Shown here: piece by piece, positions 10,327 to 19,485 of the stretch | Position numbering within the stretch: position 1 is the first letter of the stretch | How the letters are laid out: each line of letters opens with the position of its first letter | Position numbers and translations under genes: made by a program | Origin: Cytobacillus pseudoceanisediminis | GTDB taxonomy: Bacteria; Bacillota; Bacilli; Bacillales; Cytobacillaceae | Reading direction: 5' to 3' | NCBI RefSeq assembly: GCF_023516215.1 | Contig: NZ_CP097349.1 | Location: 2,728,001 to 2,792,000, forward strand | DNA: 64,000 nt | The notes under the pieces: model-generated | What the model saw: only the letters and a program-made list of their open reading frames with translations | What the model was told of the DNA's origin: nothing | Databases searched by the model: none

Positions 10327-10593
10327 TTATCTCCTTTCATTTAAAACATATTCAATTTCACCTTGCCGGCTGATTGGCAGCACTCTATAAGCTGTGTGTA
10401 TAGCGAATTCCCGTTGCAATTCCGATACCAGCTGAATATTATTCAAACTCTTCTCAATAAGCAAACAAGCAAGAGAGGTGGGGCGCATGTTACATGCTGT
10501 GGCCAACTTGTTCAATTTTTGATGTTGTTTGTTTGTCATCGACACATTCACTCGGTTAATTTTCTTTCCACCTAGACACTTCCCTTCAATCAT
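10327..10593 (-). CDS. Small ribbon-helix-helix-like protein
   Basis: 88 residues, ATG at 10593 after GGGAGG. A lysine-rich start precedes VNVSMTNKQHQKLNKLA and a helical segment, which resembles the beta strand plus two helices of ribbon-helix-helix regulators. It is probably a DNA-binding regulator of the prophage left end. The assignment is by pattern only. Confidence 0.55.
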   Translation of the reverse strand: MIEGKCLGGKKINRVNVSMTNKQHQKLNKLATACNMRPTSLACLLIEKSLNNIQLVSELQREFAIHTAYRVLPISRQGEIEYVLNERR

Positions 10594-10701
10594 GACTCAA
10601 ACCTCCCTTCCAATCGGAATGACAATTGACAATGACAACCGTGTTACAGTGTACCAAATGGGATTGGTGGGGGAGTAGGTATGACTGCTACCCTCCCACC
10701 A

Positions 10702-10890
10702 CTATTTTGATACCACCATTAGAAGTTTTTTTACAATTTTTAAATCTTGTTGCCTTTTCAACATGTCAGCTGCAATCAGTTCTTTCACGTATCCAGAGAA
10801 ATTGATTTTTTCAATGTGACTTAACATTTGGTTATCGAGATCATTTGTAATATTGAATGAAACTGACTTCCTGATTTTATTGCCGCTCAT
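10702..10890 (-). CDS. Small ribbon-helix-helix-like DNA-binding protein
   Basis: About 62 residues from ATG 10890 (GGAGG 7 bp upstream). RKSVSFNITNDLDNQMLSHI followed by a helix and KELIAADMLKRQ fits the ribbon-helix-helix fold of CopG/ParR-like proteins. The target is unknown. It is divergent from the gene at 10998. Confidence 0.55.
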   Translation of the reverse strand: MSGNKIRKSVSFNITNDLDNQMLSHIEKINFSGYVKELIAADMLKRQQDLKIVKKLLMVVSK

Positions 10891-10997
10891 TGCCACACCT
10901 CCCTCCTGCTCTTAAATAAAAGGTATGACCGGTATGATCTAATTATGCTAATATGAAATAAAAAATGGTTTATTTTAGAAAAATAGGAGGAGTATAA

Positions 10998-11273
10998 ATG
11001 AACGAAACAAAAGGTCAGCAAATCATCCACTGTCCTCAATGCGGAGAAAATAAGGTGAAAAGTACGGCATCTGCATTTAAAAGTATGCTTACTTTAGGAA
11101 TATTGGCTTGTGTTACGATCATTGGAATTCCAATCGGAATAATTTTAATCATTTCTGCCTTTGTAATGAAACACTCTAAGAAGAGACTTATCTTTCGTTG
11201 CCAGGAATGTAAGCATGATTTTAAAGTGAACGATAATACATATGATGACTATCTAAAGGCTATTGGGCAATGA
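10998..11273 (+). CDS. Zinc-ribbon membrane protein
   Basis: 91 residues, strong AGGAGG site before ATG 10998. An N-terminal CPQCGENK, a hydrophobic hairpin (about residues 32-57) and a C-terminal CQECKHDF would form a split zinc ribbon around a membrane segment. It overlaps the next gene by 4 bp. Plus-strand accessory gene; function unknown. Confidence 0.65.
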   Translation: MNETKGQQIIHCPQCGENKVKSTASAFKSMLTLGILACVTIIGIPIGIILIISAFVMKHSKKRLIFRCQECKHDFKVNDNTYDDYLKAIGQ

Positions 11274-11536
11274 AAGTAGTAATCCAAACAATCCTAAATG
11301 TGGAGGGTAACCGCGGATTTAGAAACGGAGAGTTTCATGTGAAGGATAGCGAATTTAAGAAAGACCCGGGTTTTGCGGTTGCAGTAGTCGCTTTTGAATG
11401 GATCCAGCAGCAGAAAAAGGAAACTGGCCAGAGAGATACAATTATTGAAGAAGTAATCTGGAATGAGAAAAATGATATAACACAGATAGTCAGAGAAATT
11501 GAGCCGGTATTACCGGAAGATAATTTGCCGTTTTAA
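11270..11536 (+). CDS. Hypothetical prophage protein
   Basis: 88 residues, mixed alpha/beta and acidic, no motif I recognise. It is translationally coupled (ATGA overlap) to the zinc-ribbon gene and followed by a terminator at 11587, so the two form a small unit. Confidence 0.6.
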   Translation: MKVVIQTILNVEGNRGFRNGEFHVKDSEFKKDPGFAVAVVAFEWIQQQKKETGQRDTIIEEVIWNEKNDITQIVREIEPVLPEDNLPF

Positions 11537-11586
11537 TCTTTATATTCTATAATGATTTTGCAACATTGATGTTGCTATGACTAGAT

Positions 11587-11613
11587 AAGCCCTTTCTTCG
11601 GATTGGGCTTTTT
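11587..11613 (+). terminator. Rho-independent terminator
   Basis: Stem AAGCCC/GGGCTT followed by TTTAT after the 11270 gene. Confidence 0.75.
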
Positions 11614-11672
11614 ATATTGCCTGCTGGCTTAAAGTCAGGTAATTCTAGCCGAAATAATTATTGGGTGATAAC

Positions 11673-11879
11673 ATGTATGGAAGCATAGGTATCAATTTAA
11701 GAATGTTAAGGTTCGAAAAGAACAAGACTCAAAAAGAAGTAGCAGAAGCTACTGGGATTTATAATAGAAAACTCAGTTACTACGAATGTAACAAAATTAA
11801 TCCCTCCCTGGAGGACCTTGAAAAGTTGGCGAGATATTATGGAGTACCCGTGGAGAAAATAAAAGATGTAATATACTAA
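11673..11879 (+). CDS. Cro/CI-type (XRE) HTH protein
   Basis: 68 residues. The ATG at 11673 is chosen over an in-frame TTG at 11661 because TTGGGTG serves as ribosome site. A single helix-turn-helix domain (RFEKNKTQKEVAEATGIYNR) fills the protein. It is a lone small gene with its own terminator among accessory genes, so it may regulate the neighbouring secreted genes. Confidence 0.75.
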   Translation: MYGSIGINLRMLRFEKNKTQKEVAEATGIYNRKLSYYECNKINPSLEDLEKLARYYGVPVEKIKDVIY

Positions 11880-11907
11880 AGCCCCTCTCGAGTGAGAAGG
11901 GCTTTTT
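11878..11907 (+). terminator. Rho-independent terminator
   Basis: Stem AAGCCC(CTCTC)/(GAGAA)GGGCTT with a T5 tail, at the stop of the XRE gene and facing the convergent gene at 11922. Confidence 0.75.
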
Positions 11908-11921
11908 ACTATTTCCTTTAT

Positions 11922-12275
11922 TTAATCATTGAGAGCTCCTGAAGCACTGCATAAATCGTCAACCTCACATTTTAAAATTAAAAAGTAATTCCCTTCAGGC
12001 ACCCCGCGAGAATATGCTTTTGGAGTGGAATCAGTTACCGTCCCACTTGTAATTAATTTCATATTACTATCGATTACTCTATATGAAACCGGCAAGTTTG
12101 TTGATGTAACTTTCACATGTAAATCATGTCCTGCTCTAACATATAGTGGGTTCTTCGAGATACTTTGCACCATACCTTTTGTCAACAAAACATAGGTGCT
12201 ATTAGCATAGGCCGAAGTTGCCATTGTAAATACTATTAAAATTACTCCGATAAACATTAAAAATTTTTTTCTCAT
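11922..12275 (-). CDS. Small secreted protein
   Basis: About 117 residues from ATG 12275 (site GGGGAGTAGGGAA). An export signal RKKFLMFIGVILIVFTMATS ends at a likely AYA-N cleavage site. The mature part looks beta-rich, with two cysteines near the C terminus (CEVDDLC). It is divergent from the secreted M23 peptidase gene, so the two may act together at the cell surface. The family is not recognised. Confidence 0.65.
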   Translation of the reverse strand: MRKKFLMFIGVILIVFTMATSAYANSTYVLLTKGMVQSISKNPLYVRAGHDLHVKVTSTNLPVSYRVIDSNMKLITSGTVTDSTPKAYSRGVPEGNYFLILKCEVDDLCSASGALND

Positions 12276-12516
12276 TTCCCTACTCCCCATTCAAATAATT
12301 TAATTTAATAAAAGTAACATAGATTAAAAGTCTTTTTTCCTCACCTTAGGTCTTTCCCATCACTCTTAAGTTGTCTATATAGTATCACTTTTTTGGTTTT
12401 TATTTTACATATTTCGCTATATTATTCCAAATTAGTACAAATTTACTAGATACATATTTTTGTAATTAATGTAATATTTTCACTGTTGCAAAATACATAA
12501 TTTTAGGAGATGCATA

Positions 12517-13296
12517 ATGTTGAACAAACGATTTTTACTTATGGCAGTAACTTTGATTTTATTTGTTACATCTTTAGGAATTACTACCCCTACAAAAGCT
12601 GCGGGGAACTCTTGTCAACCTTATATTTGGCCAGCTCAAGGAACTTTGACATCAGGATTCGGGAATAGATCAGGTGGCTTTCACTATGGTATTGACATTG
12701 CAAAGTCCGGTTCTGTTCCTGTAAGAGCTGCATACGCTGGAATTGTCTCAGAGGCGTATAATAGTTCTAGCTATGGTAATGTGGTAATGATTGAGCACAG
12801 GGGTGGGACAGCAGAAACAGTTTATGCTCACTTATCGAGCTTCTCGGTAAAAAAAGGAGATGTCGTAAGCCCCTCACAGCAAATTGGCTATATGGGTAAC
12901 ACCGGGGATTCTTCTGGTCAGCATTTACATTTTGAAACTCACAGTGGCTTATGGAATGGATCAAAATCCAACGCAGTGAATCCAATTCCATTGCTTCCAG
13001 ACTCAACTACTTCAGATATTTGTTGGGATGGCTTAATGATGAATAAAGGCCAGGTTGGTCGTTTAACAATCTTAAAACCTATTAAGCTATGGAAACGCGA
13101 GGCAGATGGTAGTCTCACTTATGCTAGAGGATTAAACCCTGCTGAAGTTTACCGTGTTTATGGGTATGACGACAAACATGGCGGCCAATATAGTGTTGGT
13201 GGAGGCTACTATGTAACAAATATGGCAGGCTACGTTAAGTATGAAACACCTTCACAATGGAGAAAAGATGCCTTAAAAGAATACTATGGCGAATAA
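12517..13296 (+). CDS. Secreted M23 (LytM-type) metallopeptidase
   Basis: 259 residues, AGGAGA site before ATG 12517. A signal peptide (about 1-28) precedes the peptidase_M23 domain (residues 35-155) with zinc ligands in HYGIDIA and HLHFE. The extra C-terminal domain (about 170-259) is not recognised. Such enzymes cut peptide cross-links of peptidoglycan. It sits outside the holin-amidase cassette on the opposite strand and carries a signal peptide, so it is more likely a lysogen-expressed surface enzyme than the phage endolysin. Confidence 0.85.
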   Translation: MLNKRFLLMAVTLILFVTSLGITTPTKAAGNSCQPYIWPAQGTLTSGFGNRSGGFHYGIDIAKSGSVPVRAAYAGIVSEAYNSSSYGNVVMIEHRGGTAETVYAHLSSFSVKKGDVVSPSQQIGYMGNTGDSSGQHLHFETHSGLWNGSKSNAVNPIPLLPDSTTSDICWDGLMMNKGQVGRLTILKPIKLWKREADGSLTYARGLNPAEVYRVYGYDDKHGGQYSVGGGYYVTNMAGYVKYETPSQWRKDALKEYYGE

Positions 13297-13300
13297 AATT

Positions 13301-13327
13301 AAAGCCCTTCTCAATGAGAAGGGCTTT
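13301..13327. terminator. Bidirectional terminator
   Basis: Perfect stem AAAGCCCTTCTC/GAGAAGGGCTTT between the convergent M23 (+) and amidase (-) genes. Confidence 0.8.
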
Positions 13328-13333
13328 CTATAT

Positions 13334-14023
13334 TTATTTTACACGAAGCACTTGCCCTACATAAATAGTGTAATTTGCATCTAGATTATTCCAATCTCTA
13401 ATCTGCTGAATTGAACTACCGTAAGTTCTGCTTAGAGAATAAACAGTATCACCAGAGACAACAGTGTGATAGACTGCTGAGTTCTTCTTAGAAAGATTAA
13501 AGCATTTCACAATCCCATTCACATGGCCGCGGGCAAGATTTTCAATAAAGGTACTTGATTTTAATTTAGCTGCATCATTGGCATTATCGATAAATCCATT
13601 TTCCGTTAAGAGGGCCGGCATTGCAGATTCCCTTAACATATGAAAATCAGCCTGCTTCTTACCTCTATCATAGAAATCTACGAGCTTAATTACCTCTGAA
13701 TGGATGTTATTTTGGTAAGTCGTTGTAGGCGCCCCTACTCCTGGGTAAACATAATCTTCATATCCTGTACCGCCGCCTGCGTTAATATGAACTGACAATA
13801 AGAAATCAGCTCCCCATACATTGGCTGCGTTTGTACGTTCAGATAAGGAAACAGTCTGATCTCCAGTACGACTCATTTGAATTGAAACATTATCATATTC
13901 AAGGGTCAAAATATCCTTAATACGTGTAGCAATCTGAAGTGTTAAATTCTTTTCCTGTAGTCCGTTTCCAACTGCACCTGGATCTGTTCCGCCGTGTCCT
14001 GGATCAATAAATACTTTTACCAT
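13334..14023 (-). CDS. Endolysin: N-acetylmuramoyl-L-alanine amidase with LysM
   Basis: 229 residues. The Amidase_3 domain (residues 2-172) begins with KVFIDPGHGGTDPGAVG, with the further metal/active-site elements LSVHINAG and LLTENGFI. A single LysM domain (about 185-229, VVSGDTVYSLSRTYG) binds the wall. There is no signal peptide, which agrees with release through the holin at 14148. It cuts the amide between MurNAc and L-Ala. Confidence 0.92.
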   Translation of the reverse strand: MVKVFIDPGHGGTDPGAVGNGLQEKNLTLQIATRIKDILTLEYDNVSIQMSRTGDQTVSLSERTNAANVWGADFLLSVHINAGGGTGYEDYVYPGVGAPTTTYQNNIHSEVIKLVDFYDRGKKQADFHMLRESAMPALLTENGFIDNANDAAKLKSSTFIENLARGHVNGIVKCFNLSKKNSAVYHTVVSGDTVYSLSRTYGSSIQQIRDWNNLDANYTIYVGQVLRVK

Positions 14024-14123
14024 GTTTAATCACCTCTAATATTATTTTTATTCCCGTTAATATTTAACTGCTTGTACTCCTGTCCTTCATTCCTACATGA
14101 CAATCACCCCTTTCAAGACATAA

Positions 14124-14149
14124 GAAAAGCCACCCCTGAAGGGCAGCTT
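14124..14149 (-). terminator. Terminator after holin gene
   Basis: On the minus strand GCTGCCCTTCAGGGGTGGC followed by TTTTCTT. The stem overlaps the holin stop. Confidence 0.6.
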
Positions 14150-14414
14150 ATTTTGGCCATTGATATCGTTTAGCTTGTTGACTATCCTCGATACCCCTTG
14201 TTGTTGGATCATTTAAGGCATTCCACACACTTACCACAATCAAAAACAAAACATAAGGATTTGAAATTGCACCAGTTAACAAATTAAAAACAGAACCCCA
14301 AGTAGTGAGGTCCTGTGCCGTCAAACCAAAATATCCGAGTATTGGAGCAAAGAATGCGAGAAATAGCTGTGAGAGAAACACAGGGTTTTTAAATCGTATT
14401 TTCCAATTAATCAT
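14148..14414 (-). CDS. Holin, phi LC3-like family
   Basis: 88 residues from ATG 14414, preceded by AAGGAGG. The upstream in-frame ATG at 14453 lacks a ribosome site. Two membrane segments (about 15-35 and 50-70) flank GLTAQDLTTWGS, followed by a polar tail ending NDPTTRGIEDSQQAKRYQWP, a combination typical of phi LC3-type holins. It forms the membrane lesion that releases the amidase. Confidence 0.85.
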   Translation of the reverse strand: MINWKIRFKNPVFLSQLFLAFFAPILGYFGLTAQDLTTWGSVFNLLTGAISNPYVLFLIVVSVWNALNDPTTRGIEDSQQAKRYQWPK

Positions 14415-14427
14415 TCTAATTTCCTCC

Positions 14428-14670
14428 TTATGCTTTAAATACCTCAAATACAATTGCTATACTACCACCCACAATGGCGACAATTGTAGCTGTAATTAGT
14501 GCAGTAGTAATAGTACGCTTAAGCCACTTGGTATCCTCTTTTATCTCCTTTAAATCACCCTGGATGTTCTGAATGGACTGATCTTGCAGTAATGTCTTAT
14601 CCTGCAATCGGCGAATATCACCTTTCATATCCTCTATATCTTTTCTAACTGACTCTTGCCAAATATCCAA
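14428..14670 (-). CDS. XhlA-like haemolysin/holin-associated membrane protein
   Basis: About 80 residues. The TTG at 14670 is the likely start because AGGAGG lies 9 bp upstream. A coiled coil (about 5-50) leads to one C-terminal membrane segment (residues 56-76). The XhlA family acts with holins in Bacillus phage lysis. It lies directly before the holin gene. Confidence 0.8.
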   Translation of the reverse strand: MDIWQESVRKDIEDMKGDIRRLQDKTLLQDQSIQNIQGDLKEIKEDTKWLKRTITTALITATIVAIVGGSIAIVFEVFKA

Positions 14671-14716
14671 TGTGCCCGCCTCCTGTGTCACCCACAATCC
14701 CCCTTGAAGGCAAAAT

Positions 14717-14735
14717 AAAAAGCCCTATTAGGCTT
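14717..14735 (-). terminator. Terminator overlapping a tiny-gene stop
   Basis: On the minus strand AAGCC-TAATA-GGGCTTTTTATTTT. It contains the stop of the 14728 gene. Confidence 0.6.
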
Positions 14736-14874
14736 CTTTCTTTTCTTCTATTATTTTTATTAGCGCATCTTGCTGAGCAAGCAATACAGCATTCTCTCTC
14801 TCAAGCTTTGCAATTCTTGATGTTAATGTGTCGACAATTAAATCCATGTCAATTGGCAGCTGGTTTGGATCCAC
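14728..14874 (-). CDS. Tiny coiled-coil phage protein
   Basis: 48 residues from GTG 14874, with AGGAGG 8 bp upstream. One amphipathic helix (IAKLERENAVLLAQQDALIK) makes up most of the protein. The position after the tail fibre genes resembles XkdX-like small tail-associated proteins; function unknown. Confidence 0.55.
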   Translation of the reverse strand: MDPNQLPIDMDLIVDTLTSRIAKLERENAVLLAQQDALIKIIEEKKEA

Positions 14875-15013
14875 TCATTTCACCTCCTTCATTTAGTCTC
14901 GCCTCTAGTTCGGCAATTTTTGTTTCTAACTCATTAACCCTTTCCTGCAGGTTCTCCGGTTCAGACTCCTCCGGATTCGGACGTTTCACTACGGGATTCA
15001 ACTTTACCATCAT
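14849..15013 (-). CDS. Tiny coiled-coil phage protein
   Basis: 54 residues from ATG 15013/15010 (GAGGTGATTG site). The N terminus is proline-rich and basic, followed by the helix LQERVNELETKIAELEARLN. It overlaps the genes on either side in other frames, a compact late-phage arrangement. Confidence 0.55.
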   Translation of the reverse strand: MMVKLNPVVKRPNPEESEPENLQERVNELETKIAELEARLNEGGEMSGSKPAAN

Positions 15014-15368
15014 CAATCACCTCGATTACTCTAGGCTCGATGTAAACGAAATCTCCACTGTATGAGCCATCAGGCATCGTTTTCACAGTCATTAGCCGAT
15101 GGAATAGCTTGCCGTCCTGGTCGTAGAATGCGAGGGTGTCCCCGCCCAGGTACGTCACTAATAGCCGGTAGTCATAGCCCTCACCGTCTTCAACGATGTA
15201 CAAGTCGTGAAGGACTGGCATTGTGCTATCGTAGTACAAGTCGAACTCAACCGCCGGAAGGGCGAAGGAATCGAGTGTTCCCTCTCCTACCTTAACGGCT
15301 TCATTCGTATAATCAAGTTCAAAACCGGTCATAAAACGGCGGTTCTGAATAGTAATACGTTCGATCAT
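14961..15368 (-). CDS. Hypothetical phage tail-associated protein
   Basis: 135 residues, beta-rich and acidic, no recognised motif. It lies directly downstream of the tail fibre gene and is probably a baseplate or fibre accessory. Its base composition appears more GC-rich than neighbouring phage genes, as does the fibre C terminus, suggesting a shared recombination segment. Confidence 0.6.
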   Translation of the reverse strand: MIERITIQNRRFMTGFELDYTNEAVKVGEGTLDSFALPAVEFDLYYDSTMPVLHDLYIVEDGEGYDYRLLVTYLGGDTLAFYDQDGKLFHRLMTVKTMPDGSYSGDFVYIEPRVIEVIDDGKVESRSETSESGGV

Positions 15369-15387
15369 TTAAACGCCTCCTGTCGGT

Positions 15388-18300
15388 TTAAGGTTCGAAT
15401 AAAATTAACAAGCGTACGGGGATGGAGTAAGAATTCGACGTGTCACCTACAACGCGGTTCAAGTGTATGCGGAAACCAGAACCAGACTGATTGTAGACAG
15501 CTGCCGCGAACCTGTATGAGTTATTTCCAGACACCTGTGCCTGTACGTGGAAGATGTTCTCAGCACCACTGAAGTTGTAATCGCGATATCCGGTAGTTTG
15601 GCCTGCGTCACAGGTGACGATAAGTTCATCGACGAAGAAAACGTTGTTGGCGTTCTGAACTCCATGAATGCCCTCGATATAACTTGATATTTGGACACCC
15701 GCGGCCCAATAGTACTGATTGTTATCTGCCCGAAGTAATGGCCGAGGTAGATACGATTTATCCGTATAGAAAGCAGCGTAGGTCGTGCCGTCTGTGTCGG
15801 TGTCTAACCTCATCATCTGTATATCCGCGCCATTTCCGGTTCCTCGGTACTGCCACACTTCGAATCCAAAGCGTTTGTTTGAAGCATTTGGGGTACTGTT
15901 ATCTCGACCGGTAACTATCGATACGCCAGACCAATACGTAGGATTAGAGGTGCCCCCTCCTGTCGTGTAGTTGTTAAGGGCGATAGACGGGATAAGACCG
16001 TCCGTATTGCCGTCCTTAGTAGCCCTCATTATTAAGCGACCGCGGTCGACGCCTGCGATATTTGTACCGTATATCTCCGTCCTCTCGAGGTCCTTACTTG
16101 CCCTGTACCAAGACCTTGATGTTGTGCCGTCGCTTTCCATGAACCCTAACCGTAACTCGTCGCGGAAACTGTGAATACCAAGACTTAGTGTTCCGTTACC
16201 GGTGTCACGCTCGTCTCGGATGATCCCCACGCCAGCTCCGTTCACCTGGTCGTCGAAAATCCAGAAACCTAGCTTATTAATCGCGGCTATCTTGTTTCCA
16301 TTTCGGAATGCTTCGATCTCCCCGTTGTTAATGATAACTTTACTTCCAAGTCCATCATCAGTTTCAAGCTTTACACCTGTTAGTTCACCTGCGGTAACCT
16401 TACCAAGATTGGCGACAATCGCGGATAAATTCGATACGTCGATGTGATTCGCTTTGATGACGTTAGCTTCGATTTGCGTAGTGCTGTCAACGATGTTTGG
16501 GCCTTGAGGGCCCTGAGGACCAGTGGCTCCTGTAGGGCCTTTTGGACCTGTAGGTCCTGTGTCACCTTTACTTCCTAGTGGACTAAAGTAAATATCGTAA
16601 ATTTGATAAGTAGACTTTACACCGTTAAAGGAACTGTCTACATGAAGAACTAAGTTTGCTGGAGCAGCTACTGTACGTAATAGATTCCCATTATGATAAT
16701 ACCTTATATTCACATTGTCATAAGTTATGGCAAATACGTCACCAGCTGAATAAGTGGCAAATGTGGAACCTCTGCTGCTGCCACTTTCATAGATCCCGAC
16801 ATTTCCATTTGATTGTAGATAGAAGGCATAATCTAAAGATGTATAGGAAACATTGGTGGTAGGGTCTGTATTAAGCCCAAACATTATAGATTGATTATTT
16901 TGTGCTGGCTTAAACGTTAAGAAAGCTCCTGAAATATAAGATTCCGTGGAATAAGCTTCACCAGTCCAAGTTCCACTTCCTGTTGGCTTAAACAGCCTGT
17001 TTTGGTCATCTACAGTAACGCCGTTTACATTCCAAGTTAACGCAAATCCTGGAGTGCCTTGAGGTCCTTGTGCTCCGGTCTCTCCTTTTTCTCCCTTCAT
17101 CAGCACCCAATTGTACTTAGATGGATCTGTCGAATCTGCAGCAGTGTAATCTGTGTAAGTGCCGATATAAGTTTTCCCTACTGAAGAGGTAGTACTGAAA
17201 CCTGATGTCCCTGTTGAATTAGTGGCCCACGCTGTATGGAAGTATGGAGTCCTCCCATCAGCCCCAGCAGGACCAGGCAAACCTTGTTCCCCATCAGCTC
17301 CCTTTATCAGAGTCCAGGCATATTTAGTTGGATCCGTTGAATCTGCAGCAATATTATCTACATAGATACCAATATACAATTTATTAGTAGAATCACTCAC
17401 AGAAAACCCTGTTCGTCCATCCGCACTATTTGCATAGGCAATATGAGTGTAAGAAGAAAGGCCATCAGTACCCTTTGGCCCTTGAATACCTTGGTCACCC
17501 TTGGGACCTTGCAGCCCTTGTATACCCTGTGGTCCTTGAGGGCCTGTGTCTCCTTTTTCTCCTTTAACTAACTGCCAAGTATATTTTGATGGGTCACTAG
17601 AGTCTGCTGCCGTAAAATCGGTATAGGTTCCAATATACGTTCTGCCAGTTGCATCAGTCGTACTAAACCCTGATGTACCTGTAGCATTATTAGCCCATGC
17701 GGTATGAAAATATGGAGTTTTACCATCTGCACCCTTAGGCCCGGGAAGTCCTTCAGCACCATCGGCGCCCTTAAAAAGTGTCCATTTATATGAACCAGGA
17801 TCCGTTGAATCATCGGGGATGTTATCAACATAAACCCCAATGTATTCTTTGTTAGTTGAATCAGAAACCGAGAATCCGACCGTTCCGTCACTGCTGTTGG
17901 CGTAGGCAATGTGGGTGTACGATGATATCCCGTCTTCGCCTGGCGGTCCTTGAATACCCTTATCACCTTTCGGTCCTTGTAAACCCTGCAATCCTTGTGG
18001 ACCTTGTTCCCCTTTAGGACCTTGGGGGCCTGCAGGACCTTGCTCGCCGTCCTGTCCATCATATAAATCAACAATGGTAAATTGGCCTGTTTGAATCACT
18101 TCTCCCTGGAAACCGATGTCCACAAAAAATGTTGCTTTTGTGTCTACATCAGAAGACGCAACTGCCATAGACTTTCCTGCACGTGCAAACACCATATCGC
18201 GTAAACCGTCTTTATCATGCTTAGTCCAGCTGTATGAATAAAGATCTCCGTCTGCATCTACCTCGGTTCCGGTTAGAAAAACACGAGCTGATAAAGTTGT

Positions 18301-19485
18301 GGTGCCGACTCCGTTCTTAAACACATCACCTGCAGAGGATTCAACATTAACGATAAGCAACTTTGCCAACTTGCGCTGAATCTCAAGCTGCATCGAATTC
18401 CAGAGTGCGTGAATGTCTTCCTCGCTGTACTCGATGAAATCACCAAGCAAGAATTTTTTCTTCGATGGATCGCTTATTGAACGCTCCTGAGTATGCACAC
18501 GGGCATCAAGGTAAATCGGAGGCTCGAACTTTGAATCCTTAACACGAATCGTATCGCCAAAACGAACCTTTTTATTTTTATTCCCAAGTATATTCTCAAG
18601 GTCAACCGCTTCAGCTGTATACTCGACAATTGCATTAATCCTCTTCTTTAGCTCATTCTCAGTCAGCGTGGTCAGCATTTCCACTGTCATGTCTTGATCA
18701 TTTGACTGTGGCTCGTACTTTTCGATGATGTGAGCCCGCTGACCAGTCGCAGGGTCTATCCTGCCCCATCGCTGCCATGCATCAGAATCAGAAACCATCA
18801 CTTCTAAACGGGTACCATCTTCACGTTCGGGCCCGATACCCACAAGAGCAGTGAGGATATTGTCCGTGTCCTCGTTGCGCTCAATGCCTATTAAATCTTG
18901 GCCAAATTCTACCTCGCGTCCTCTCCACTCACCTACACGCTGAACCAGGTCAACATACCTTCCAACAATTCTGTTAGATCTGACTTCAATACGGAACTGC
19001 AGTTCCAAGTTAAATTCAGTCGAAATCATCTGTAAAAGCGAGTAAGGATCTGTATGCTTTTCAATATCAATTGTCCGTGTTCCATATCCTTCAAGCCTGC
19101 CTGCCCGCCATTCAGTACCTCCGACTGCTAGTGTTACAAGTATAGATAGTGATTGTGACGAACGTTTACCAGGTGATATTACTTTTGCTTTCCGGAGTTC
19201 TAAATACGATGCATTTGATTTGACCGATGTGAATAGACCACCTTGTCCACTTCGGTATTTTCTCGCGTTACTAATAATAAATTCAAGGTATCTGCCGTCT
19301 TCATCAGGGATAATAACTCGGTTTCTTTTTCCTAAATGACTTGCAAACTGCTTATCCCCAAACGTAAGAAAGTCATACGTTTCCATTGAATCCCGGAGCG
19401 ATTTATGATGAATATCATTCCAAAATTCACCAATGTCAATGACGGACAGTATTTTATCTGTTAAACCGTCCACTACATGAATCAT
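15388..19485 (-). CDS. Tail-associated lysin/minor structural protein with collagen-like tail fibre
   Basis: 1365 residues. Residues 1-370 match the prophage endopeptidase-tail (Tal/gp37-like) N-terminal module. Gly-X-Y collagen-like blocks occur near residues 475-517, 642-677, 797-813 and 972-998. Between them lie two copies of a roughly 120-residue module ([11 protein letters not shown]..., TPYFHTAWA...). A beta-domain (about 814-965) and a large C-terminal receptor-binding-like region (1000-1365) follow. It overlaps the Dit gene by 4 bp, the usual Dit-Tal order. It probably forms the tip of the tail and binds the host surface. Confidence 0.85.
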   Translation of the reverse strand: MIHVVDGLTDKILSVIDIGEFWNDIHHKSLRDSMETYDFLTFGDKQFASHLGKRNRVIIPDEDGRYLEFIISNARKYRSGQGGLFTSVKSNASYLELRKAKVISPGKRSSQSLSILVTLAVGGTEWRAGRLEGYGTRTIDIEKHTDPYSLLQMISTEFNLELQFRIEVRSNRIVGRYVDLVQRVGEWRGREVEFGQDLIGIERNEDTDNILTALVGIGPEREDGTRLEVMVSDSDAWQRWGRIDPATGQRAHIIEKYEPQSNDQDMTVEMLTTLTENELKKRINAIVEYTAEAVDLENILGNKNKKVRFGDTIRVKDSKFEPPIYLDARVHTQERSISDPSKKKFLLGDFIEYSEEDIHALWNSMQLEIQRKLAKLLIVNVESSAGDVFKNGVGTTTLSARVFLTGTEVDADGDLYSYSWTKHDKDGLRDMVFARAGKSMAVASSDVDTKATFFVDIGFQGEVIQTGQFTIVDLYDGQDGEQGPAGPQGPKGEQGPQGLQGLQGPKGDKGIQGPPGEDGISSYTHIAYANSSDGTVGFSVSDSTNKEYIGVYVDNIPDDSTDPGSYKWTLFKGADGAEGLPGPKGADGKTPYFHTAWANNATGTSGFSTTDATGRTYIGTYTDFTAADSSDPSKYTWQLVKGEKGDTGPQGPQGIQGLQGPKGDQGIQGPKGTDGLSSYTHIAYANSADGRTGFSVSDSTNKLYIGIYVDNIAADSTDPTKYAWTLIKGADGEQGLPGPAGADGRTPYFHTAWATNSTGTSGFSTTSSVGKTYIGTYTDYTAADSTDPSKYNWVLMKGEKGETGAQGPQGTPGFALTWNVNGVTVDDQNRLFKPTGSGTWTGEAYSTESYISGAFLTFKPAQNNQSIMFGLNTDPTTNVSYTSLDYAFYLQSNGNVGIYESGSSRGSTFATYSAGDVFAITYDNVNIRYYHNGNLLRTVAAPANLVLHVDSSFNGVKSTYQIYDIYFSPLGSKGDTGPTGPKGPTGATGPQGPQGPNIVDSTTQIEANVIKANHIDVSNLSAIVANLGKVTAGELTGVKLETDDGLGSKVIINNGEIEAFRNGNKIAAINKLGFWIFDDQVNGAGVGIIRDERDTGNGTLSLGIHSFRDELRLGFMESDGTTSRSWYRASKDLERTEIYGTNIAGVDRGRLIMRATKDGNTDGLIPSIALNNYTTGGGTSNPTYWSGVSIVTGRDNSTPNASNKRFGFEVWQYRGTGNGADIQMMRLDTDTDGTTYAAFYTDKSYLPRPLLRADNNQYYWAAGVQISSYIEGIHGVQNANNVFFVDELIVTCDAGQTTGYRDYNFSGAENIFHVQAQVSGNNSYRFAAAVYNQSGSGFRIHLNRVVGDTSNSYSIPVRLLILFEP

